Below, one piece after another: positions 5,381 to 9,636 of a stretch of 9,636 nt of DNA. The notes beneath the pieces were generated by a model, which was given only the letters and a program-made list of their open reading frames with translations, did no database searches and was not told where the DNA came from. The translations under genes and the position numbers were made by a program. Position 1 is the stretch's first letter. Each line of letters opens with the position of its first letter. The DNA comes from DALYDP01 sp964348685 (GTDB lineage Bacteria > Patescibacteriota > Gracilibacteria > Peribacterales > Peribacteraceae), in contig CAYGDM010000045.1 of NCBI GenBank assembly GCA_964348685.1, positions 1 through 9,636 on the forward strand. Reading direction: 5' to 3'.

Positions 5381-6694
5381 TTACGATGCCAGGCGCGGCT
5401 TTGCTGTTTGCTTCAAAAGGTCCCGCACGATCTGCCGTTCGTTCCACGGCACTTTTCCTTCCTTGAGCCACATCGTCGTATCGCTGCCTTTGCCGCAGAG
5501 GACGACTGTATCGTTAGGTCTAGCTTCTTTCAGCAAGAACGCGATCGCTTCCTTGCGATCAAAAATGCGATGGCCTTCGACCTTCGAGTGGTCCATGCCC
5601 GCCCACACTTCATCGATGATCTTCCGTGGGTCTTCGGTATACGGGTCCTCGTTCGCGATGACGGCGATGTCGGCGTAGTCGCTCACGATCTTCCCGACGA
5701 CCGGCCTCTTCTCCTTCATGCGGTCGCCGCAGCTGCCCGCGAGCACAAGCAATCGACCCTGGCACTCGGCCTTGAGCGCGGAGAGCGTCTTTTCGTATGC
5801 CTGGGGCGTAACGGTGAAGTCGACGTAGGCCTTGAACGCCTGTCCTTCATCGATCTTTTCCATGCGCCCCGGGATGCCTTGGAACGATGCGAGCGCAGAT
5901 AGCGCGTCGCCGACGGATACACCGCAACCGATCGCAATGCCGACAGCCGTGAGTGCGTTCATCTTGTTAAATTCGCCGGGGATCTGCAGTGACAGGGGAT
6001 GGCGTTCTGTTTCTTTGTGGCCGCTCTCGACGTGCACGATCGTTGAGCCTGCTTCTTCATCCAGCCACAGCAGCGTCGCCGTGCCGACCATGATCGCGCC
6101 ATGTTTTGGCGAGGCGGTGGTGACGACCGTACGGAAACTCGGGACGTCGATGAGGTCTTTGTAGGATTGATCGTCGCCGTTCAAAACTTTCGTGCCTTTT
6201 CCCTTCAGCATGCGGAAGAGGATTTTCTTCGCATTCAGGTACTCGGCCATCGTGCCGTGGTAATCGAGGTGTTCGGGGCTGAGGTTTGTGATGGCCGCGG
6301 CACGCGGAAAGGTGAACCACGTGCGGCCTTGTAGTAGGCCGTGCGATGAATATTCAAGGACGGCGTGCGTGCACCCTTTCTTCTTCGCGTCGTAGAGGAA
6401 TTTCTGGATGGCGAACGGTCCCGGCGACGTTTTCTGCGTCGCGTTCCAGCGGACGTCGGCGCCGGTTTGGAAGAACGCCGTCGAGAGCGCGGCGGTTTCG
6501 CGACCGGACTTTTGCAGGACGTGCGCGATCATGCCGACCGTCGTTGTCTTGCCATCGGTGCCCGTCACGCCCACCACGTAGAGGCGGCGCGCGGGAAAGC
6601 CGTAGCGCAGCGCGGCGACGAACGCCTTGCTCCTATGGAAGAGCAGGCGCAACGGATGCGTTTCGGGAATGGCTTTTTTGAGCTTATGCAACAT
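5381..6694 (-). CDS. murE: MurE-like Mur ligase lacking the N-terminal UDP-binding domain
   Basis: A 437-residue ATP-dependent amide ligase of the Mur family, closest by motif to MurE (adds the third amino acid to UDP-MurNAc-dipeptide). ATP loop GVTGTDGKTTT is at residues 42-52, LEYSSHGLLQGR at 113-124 (MurE has E-x-SSH-x-L), TNLSPEHLDYHGTMAEYLNAK at 136-156, PGRMEKID at 275-282, VDFTVTPQA at 291-299 (usual VDYAHTPDA), GSCGDRMKEKR at 320-330, and GKGSDTTMW at 401-409 (usual GKGHE). The DNPR motif that reads the incoming amino acid in MurE is replaced by NEDPYTEDP (348-356). Only about 40 residues precede the ATP loop, whereas canonical MurE has a UDP-binding domain of roughly 100, so substrate and added residue are uncertain. 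ATG 6694 is chosen: TACGCT ends 8 nt upstream, and the alternative GTG at 6712 overlaps it. It overlaps the riboflavin kinase frame by 11 nt. Confidence 0.88.
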   Translation of the reverse strand: MLHKLKKAIPETHPLRLLFHRSKAFVAALRYGFPARRLYVVGVTGTDGKTTTVGMIAHVLQKSGRETAALSTAFFQTGADVRWNATQKTSPGPFAIQKFLYDAKKKGCTHAVLEYSSHGLLQGRTWFTFPRAAAITNLSPEHLDYHGTMAEYLNAKKILFRMLKGKGTKVLNGDDQSYKDLIDVPSFRTVVTTASPKHGAIMVGTATLLWLDEEAGSTIVHVESGHKETERHPLSLQIPGEFNKMNALTAVGIAIGCGVSVGDALSALASFQGIPGRMEKIDEGQAFKAYVDFTVTPQAYEKTLSALKAECQGRLLVLAGSCGDRMKEKRPVVGKIVSDYADIAVIANEDPYTEDPRKIIDEVWAGMDHSKVEGHRIFDRKEAIAFLLKEARPNDTVVLCGKGSDTTMWLKEGKVPWNERQIVRDLLKQTAKPRLAS

Positions 6695-7061
6695 CGAGGC
6701 CCAGCGTAGCACGGGCGCTGGCCACGTCGTGCCCTATTTCTCGCTGTAATTCCTCGATGGATGCGAAGTCGCGCACTTCGCGGATGTACGACACGAGCTC
6801 AACTGTGAGCGTGTCGGGGATGGTCTGGGGCGGGGGGCAGAGGAGGTGCACTTCGACCTAGGGCGTGTCCTTGAACACCGGCCGGGGGCCGGCATGCATT
6901 ACCGCGGGCATGCGCGCGCCATCGAGCGTCGCCCATGCGGCGTAGATGCCTTCGCGGCCGATCGCTTCGAGCGACGACGGATCGAGGTTGATTGTAGGAG
7001 TGCCGAGGTCTTTGCCGCGTCCGGAACCGGACACGACGGACGCCGAAAAAGACATGATCAC
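6684..7061 (-). pseudogene. ribF: Stand-alone riboflavin kinase interrupted by an in-frame TAG
   Basis: Riboflavin kinase domain (ATP + riboflavin to FMN), without the FAD-synthetase half found in normal RibF. From GTG 7061, 67 codons give GSGRGKDLGTPTINLD (ATP/flavin site with the PTxN motif), then GREGIYAAWATLDG and a GPRPVFKDT stretch matching the family's GxRPTF. A TAG at 6858-6860 then stops translation. The same frame reopens at once as VEVHLL, which carries the catalytic Glu of the family, and continues with TVELVSYIREVRDF and IEELQREIGHDVASARATL, the normal C-terminal helices, to a TAA at 6684. The full frame would be 125 residues, normal for this domain. Stopping at TAG would remove the catalytic Glu. 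It is one base from TCG (Ser), so a fresh mutation, sequencing error or readthrough are all possible. TATGAT ends 6 nt before the GTG. The end overlaps the Mur ligase start. Confidence 0.85.
6703..6708 (-). promoter_or_regulatory. Possible -10 element for the Mur ligase gene
   Basis: TACGCT on the minus strand (T1, A2 and T6 matched) ends 8 nt before the ATG at 6694. It lies inside the 3' end of the riboflavin kinase frame. It is a weaker match than the others, so read-through from upstream is also possible. Confidence 0.3.
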
Positions 7062-7067
7062 GTCTGG

Positions 7068-7073
7068 ATCATA
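7068..7073 (-). promoter_or_regulatory. -10 element for riboflavin kinase, leaderless type
   Basis: TATGAT on the minus strand (5 of 6 to TATAAT) ends 6 nt before GTG 7061. It sits in the 18-nt gap after the GT5-like stop codon. It supports GTG 7061 over the ATG two codons later. Confidence 0.55.
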
Positions 7074-7079
7074 CCACTG

Positions 7080-7685
7080 TTACTCATCATCCTCGCGCGC
7101 TTCGTCGCTCATCGCGATCGCATTTTTTTGGATCGTCTTAAAGTCGTAGGGGAACCGGTACGTTTCCATCGCTCTCACGGCCGCGGCGAAACAGTGCCAG
7201 TGCGTGAGTTGGTCGTAGGTGAAGCTGTTGCCGGCCTCCTGGTTCGGGTCGTAGTTCGTGAGCATGCTCGATGCCGGTGAGACCGGCACAACGCCGTGGC
7301 TCAGGCAGGCTTGCAGGTCGTCGCTGTCGCCCGGAGGCGCGCAGAAGAGCGCGAGGTCCGATGCGGTCAGGACGTTCTCGATGAGCGTTTTGTCGTTGGC
7401 GACGATCGCCACCTTGTGCGGCTTGTCCGTCGCGAGCTTCGAGAAGTACGAACCGTATTCCTTCGATCCTTTGCCAATCACGACGATCTGGAGGGGGAGA
7501 GAAAGGAGTCCGGCCATGACGTCTTCGAGGAGCGTGCCGCCGAGGTCGTCGGTCATACCCGCCGGCAAACAGAGCATCGCGCGGCGAGGCTGCTTCTCCC
7601 ATCCGAGCTCCTTCTGGAGGTCCGCTTTCGCAGCCGACTTTTGGTCGAGAATCGTCGGTGTGNNNNNNNNNNTGGCTGGAGTCAT
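7080..7685 (-). CDS. Degenerate glycogen/starch-synthase-like (GT5) C-terminal domain, sequence gap near N-terminus
   Basis: A frame of 201 codons from ATG 7685 that contains a run of 10 N (7663-7672) at codons 5-8. After the gap the protein reads KSAAKADLQKELGW, like the linker that opens the second Rossmann domain of glycogen synthases. MAGLLSLPLQIVVIGKGSKEY (family: 'qlvllG-G-Y') and ASDLALFCAPPGDSDDLQACLSHGVVPVS (family: 'aDlflmPSrfEPCGLtQ..alryGtvPVv') follow. The catalytic and sugar-binding EPCGL element is replaced by GDSDDL, so activity as a glycosyltransferase is doubtful. The N-terminal acceptor domain (about 250 residues in GlgA) is missing. It may be truly absent, or hidden if the N run stands for a gap of unknown size. 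It ends 18 nt before the riboflavin kinase start. Transcribed from TATACT with a 21-nt G-free stretch before the ATG. Family assignment is by pattern only. Confidence 0.6.
   Translation of the reverse strand: MTPAXXXXTPTILDQKSAAKADLQKELGWEKQPRRAMLCLPAGMTDDLGGTLLEDVMAGLLSLPLQIVVIGKGSKEYGSYFSKLATDKPHKVAIVANDKTLIENVLTASDLALFCAPPGDSDDLQACLSHGVVPVSPASSMLTNYDPNQEAGNSFTYDQLTHWHCFAAAVRAMETYRFPYDFKTIQKNAIAMSDEAREDDE
7663..7672. other. Assembly gap (10 N)
   Basis: Ten unknown bases. The reading frame on both sides agrees if the gap is exactly 10 bases, but a 10-N run is also a common placeholder for a scaffold join of unknown size. The first five residues of the GT5-like protein and the promoter lie on the far side, so their link to the rest depends on this gap. 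Confidence 0.95.
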
Positions 7686-7712
7686 AGGTGGGTGTGTTTG
7701 AGGTTTCTTGTT

Positions 7713-7718
7713 AGTATA
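7713..7718 (-). promoter_or_regulatory. -10 element for the GT5-like gene
   Basis: TATACT on the minus strand (5 of 6 to TATAAT) lies 27 nt before the ATG at 7685. The predicted leader of about 20 nt has no Shine-Dalgarno motif, and the last 21 nt contain no G. The 7686-7819 gap between this gene and the exonuclease otherwise holds a short AGCG/CGCT hairpin (7718-7731) followed by TTTTTT in the plus direction, with no obvious upstream plus-strand gene to terminate. Confidence 0.5.
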
Positions 7719-7824
7719 GCGGAAATTCGCTGTTTTTTCCAGGGGGCGGGGCTTGAGGAAAAGAGGGGATCGGTGCCTGGTAATACTCGGTCGGACAGCG
7801 CTCGCGGGCCGCCCGAAACGTGGG

Positions 7825-7830
7825 TAGGAT
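7825..7830 (+). promoter_or_regulatory. Possible -10 element for the exonuclease gene
   Basis: TAGGAT (T1, A2, A5 and T6 matched) ends 7 nt before a CTG at 7838 that is in frame with the exonuclease. The ATG at 7829 overlaps the hexamer. No clear -35. Confidence 0.3.
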
Positions 7831-8806
7831 GCGGGCTCTGGAGCACCTCGTCCTCATCGACGGCCATCACCTTATGTACCGCGCCTATTGGGCGATTCCG
7901 CGAACCCTGAAGACAAAGTCGGGGGAACAGGTGAATACGATCTTCGGCATGGCGTCGATGCTGCTCTCGATTATGAAGATGGAGCAGCCCGATCGCATGG
8001 TCGTGTGCTTCGATGCCGGCGAGGAGACCTTCCGCCACGAGCAGAACGAAACCTATAAAGCCGGCCGCGCCGAGACGCCGGATGACTTCTATACCCAGAT
8101 TCCGCGCGTGCTCGAACTCATCGACGTCTGGAAATTGCCCCACGCAGAGAATAAGAAGTACGAGGCCGACGACCTTCTTTGTGCGTACGCCAAAGCAGCG
8201 ACCGACAACGGCGATCGCGTGACGATCGTGACCGGCGACCGCGACGCATTTCAGCTCGCCACCGACAAAGTCCGCATCGCGATCCCGCATAGCGGCTACA
8301 TGCAGGCCGAGTACTTGGGCCCGGACGAGATCGAGGCCAAGTACGGCATTCGCCCCGATCAAGTGCCCGCCTACAAAGGTCTTGTCGGCGACAGCTCCGA
8401 CAACCTCCCGGGCGTGAAGGGGATTGGCCCGAAGACGGCGTCGGAGTTGTTGCAGAAATACCAGACACTCGAAGGCGTCTACGAGAACTTGGCGGACATC
8501 CGCCCGACGGTGCGTGCGAAGCTGGAAGCCGACAAAGAAGCGGCATTCTTCTGCCAGCACATGGCGCTGCTCGTGAGCGACATTGATCTCATTCCGCCGT
8601 ACGCTGATACCGTCTTGAAAGACATCGACGCGCCCGCGGTGATTTCGTTCTTCGAGCAGATGGAATTTACGATGCTCAAGCGGCGCTTGCTTGAGTTTTT
8701 GAAGACGCCCTACGGCGGGGGCATCACCGGCGGTGACGTCGCCGCGCTCGTCGCGTCGGTGTTCGAGGAGGCTCCGGCGGAGAAGCCGCAACAGCAACTT
8801 TTCTAA
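7829..8806 (+). CDS. Stand-alone PolA-type 5'-3' exonuclease with possible clamp-binding tail
   Basis: A 325-residue protein corresponding to the N-terminal 5' nuclease domain of DNA polymerase I, with no polymerase or 3'-5' exonuclease domain after it. It would remove RNA primers and flaps during Okazaki fragment maturation and repair. The metal-binding acidic residues are all in place: LIDGHHLMYRAY (Asp11), VVCFDAG (Asp62), YEADDLL (Glu112, Asp114, Asp115), TGDRDAFQL (Asp137, Asp139) and GDSSDN (Asp188, Asp191). The helix-hairpin-helix LPGVKGIGPKTASELL follows (193-208). FRHEQNETYKAGRAETP (68-84) is the arch/K-R region. The extreme C-terminus is QQQLF, which fits the QxxLF beta-clamp binding motif and is reached through a flexible Glu/Ala/Pro segment. 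Start is uncertain: GTG 7820, ATG 7829 (used here) and CTG 7838 are in frame. The conserved protein begins right after the CTG. Confidence 0.93.
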   Translation: MRALEHLVLIDGHHLMYRAYWAIPRTLKTKSGEQVNTIFGMASMLLSIMKMEQPDRMVVCFDAGEETFRHEQNETYKAGRAETPDDFYTQIPRVLELIDVWKLPHAENKKYEADDLLCAYAKAATDNGDRVTIVTGDRDAFQLATDKVRIAIPHSGYMQAEYLGPDEIEAKYGIRPDQVPAYKGLVGDSSDNLPGVKGIGPKTASELLQKYQTLEGVYENLADIRPTVRAKLEADKEAAFFCQHMALLVSDIDLIPPYADTVLKDIDAPAVISFFEQMEFTMLKRRLLEFLKTPYGGGITGGDVAALVASVFEEAPAEKPQQQLF

Positions 8807-8810
8807 GAGA

Positions 8811-8839
8811 GAATCACGCATGATTCCTGATGATTTTTT
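8811..8839 (+). terminator. Possible weak terminator after the exonuclease gene
   Basis: GAATCA, loop CGCA, TGATTC forms a perfect 6-bp but AT-rich stem 4 nt after the TAA stop. A run of six T follows at 8834-8839, 7 nt beyond the stem. The weak stem and the separation from the T-run make this a low-confidence call. Confidence 0.35.
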
Positions 8840-9114
8840 GCGAAAATATTTTTCAAAAATGTTGTCGCGTATATTTTGATGAAATTTTCTTGCGCACATT
8901 TGCTACTCATTGAAATATCAATGGAAATTCATATGAATACATAGTTGTGTTTAGCCCTGCATGAAGCGGAAAAATACGAATAGTTTTTTTGAACAACATA
9001 CGCAAACGTGTATACAAAAGAGAGTCGATGGTGCTTGCGGGCTTGTGCAAGCGATCTCTACACTTCGCATCCGAAACAGCACTTCGTTCCTGAAGCGCGC
9101 ACTCCCTCCTCCTT
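8840..9114. other. AT-rich intergenic region between exonuclease and ftsA
   Basis: About 275 bp without a supportable gene; the region from about 8835 to 9020 is far richer in A+T than the rest of the window. It contains several short palindromes: ATTTTT-C-AAAAAT (8847-8859), ATTGA-AATA-TCAAT (about 8908-8921), and the 12-bp perfect palindrome ATTCATATGAAT (about 8927-8938). Near ftsA there is a hairpin GCTTGC-gggcttgt-GCAAGC (9033-9052) and an ACTTCG direct repeat (about 9062 and 9081). No tRNA, rRNA or recognisable structured RNA was seen. It most likely holds the ftsA promoter and 5' leader. Confidence 0.5.
8989..9016 (+). promoter_or_regulatory. Possible ftsA promoter
   Basis: TTGAAC (4 of 6 to TTGACA) at 8989-8994, a 16-bp spacer, then TATACA (4 of 6) at 9011-9016, preceded directly by TG. 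This is the only place in the window where I see both boxes. It predicts a leader of about 90 nt before ftsA, containing the 9033-9052 hairpin. Confidence 0.45.
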
Positions 9115-9636
9115 ATGCCAAAAGAACGTGTCATCGCCAGTCTGGATATTGGAAGCTCCAAAATCCGCACTGTCGTCGCTATTGCAGACCAGTCCGGTGA
9201 TCACACCGTCCCGAACATCATCGGCGTCGGCCTCTCTCCTTCCCTTGGTATCCGGAAGGGTCAGGTGATCGATGTCGAGGAGCTCATCCATAACATCATC
9301 CTCTCGCTCGAAGACGCGGAGCGCATGGCGGGTGTTCCGGTGAACCATGTCTTCGTGTCGCTCAGTGGATCGCACATTGAGTCGTTCGACAGCCGTGGCG
9401 TAATCGCCATCTCCGGTTCCGACATCACGATGGACGATATCGGTCGCGTGCTCGAAGCCGCCCAGGCCGTGTCGATCCCGCCGAACCGCCGCATCCTTCA
9501 TATCGAACCCAAGGCCTACTCTGTCGACGAGCAGCGCGGCATCAAGAATCCGCTCGGCATGACGGGTATCCGCCTCGAAGTCGAAGCGCATATCATCACG
9601 GGCCACATCCAGCACGTGAAGAACATCGAGAAGTGC
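9115..9636 (+). CDS. ftsA: Cell division protein FtsA, C-terminus cut by window edge
   Basis: 174 residues visible; the frame is open to the last base. FtsA is the actin-like protein that ties FtsZ filaments to the membrane and recruits later division proteins. The sequence follows the family closely: the phosphate-1 loop VIASLDIGSSKIRTVVA (6-22), IIGVGLSPSLGIRKGQVIDVE (35-55), the AERMAG helix (about 68-73), VFVSLSGSHIESFDSRGVIAIS (79-100; the FtsA-specific SGSH element), the 1C-domain region ITMDDIGRVLEAAQAVSIPP with HIEPKAYSVDEQRGIKNPLGM, and LEVEAHIITG. The membrane-binding C-terminal helix would be beyond the window. The ATG at 9115 precedes the usual FtsA start by a few residues. The 14 nt before it are all C, T and A (actccctcctcctt), so there is no Shine-Dalgarno site. 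ftsZ would normally follow downstream. Confidence 0.96.
   Translation, partial: MPKERVIASLDIGSSKIRTVVAIADQSGDHTVPNIIGVGLSPSLGIRKGQVIDVEELIHNIILSLEDAERMAGVPVNHVFVSLSGSHIESFDSRGVIAISGSDITMDDIGRVLEAAQAVSIPPNRRILHIEPKAYSVDEQRGIKNPLGMTGIRLEVEAHIITGHIQHVKNIEKC

Noticed and set aside
4757..5902. Plus-strand frame of about 381 codons opposite rnhB and the Mur ligase
   Set aside because: His/Arg/Asp-rich mirror of two clearly conserved minus-strand genes, with no motif of its own.
7718..7736. Small hairpin plus T-run as a plus-strand terminator
   Set aside because: The 4-5 bp stem is weak and no plus-strand gene ends nearby, so it has nothing to terminate.
7682..8899. Long minus-strand open frame (about 405 codons) antisense to the exonuclease
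   Set aside because: It is a shadow of a GC-rich gene: its protein is rich in His, Arg, Asp and Val with no fold pattern, while the plus strand encodes a textbook exonuclease.
1..9636. Recoded UGA (genetic code 25)
   Set aside because: Two genes end in TGA at family-appropriate positions and none contains an internal TGA; the only internal stop is the TAG in riboflavin kinase.
1..9636. CRISPR arrays, insertion sequences, tRNA or rRNA genes, defence islands
   Set aside because: No regularly spaced repeats, transposase motifs, terminal repeats, tRNA arm patterns or defence-protein motifs were found by eye on either strand.

Overview
The window looks like a piece of a streamlined bacterial chromosome, most likely from a Patescibacteria/CPR-type organism. 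I infer this from gene content and not from any search. The clues are a small VirB2/TrbC-like pilin with no secretion cluster beside it, a stand-alone PolA-type 5'-3' exonuclease, a riboflavin kinase with no FAD-synthetase domain, a Mur ligase with a shortened N-terminus, and unrelated housekeeping genes packed closely on alternating strands. Two genes end in TGA and no gene contains an internal TGA, so the UGA-glycine code of Gracilibacteria/Absconditabacteria is not in use. Coding DNA is GC-rich. The 8807-9114 gap and, more mildly, the unknown gene at 4045 are richer in A+T.

Layout. 1-394 (-) is the N-terminal part of a secreted, serine-rich, cysteine-containing protein cut by the window edge. 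506-1042 (+) is a two-copy PRC-barrel protein. It converges on 1094-1474 (-), a pilin-like membrane protein, across a bidirectional terminator. 1599-2156 (-) is a polytopic membrane protein of unknown role, followed by 2180-3208 (-) tsaD. tsaD and 3238-4026 (+) lgt start back to back, only 29 bp apart. 4045-4743 (+) is an unrecognised soluble protein whose 3' end overlaps 4676-5326 (-) rnhB. A minus-strand cluster then reads, in transcription order, GT5-like fragment (7685-7080), riboflavin kinase with an in-frame TAG (7061-6684), MurE-like ligase (6694-5381), rnhB. 7829-8806 (+) is the 5'-3' exonuclease. After an AT-rich intergenic stretch, ftsA (9115 to the edge, +) begins.

Cell-envelope functions recur: FtsA (division), a Mur ligase (peptidoglycan), Lgt (lipoprotein maturation), a pilin and a secreted protein. 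They are mixed with nucleic-acid maintenance (RNase HII, exonuclease), tRNA t6A synthesis (TsaD) and FMN synthesis. I do not see a dedicated multi-gene system such as phage defence, CRISPR or a mobile element.

The most striking pattern concerns gene starts. I see no convincing Shine-Dalgarno sequence before any gene. Seven starts (PRC protein, membrane protein, tsaD, lgt, unknown protein, Mur ligase, riboflavin kinase) have a -10-like hexamer ending 6-8 nt before the start codon, which predicts leaderless mRNAs. The exonuclease may be an eighth, with a CTG start. Four other genes (secreted protein, pilin, GT5-like fragment, ftsA) instead have 14-21 nt completely free of G directly before the ATG. 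The window also contains a 10-N assembly gap (7663-7672) inside the GT5-like gene.
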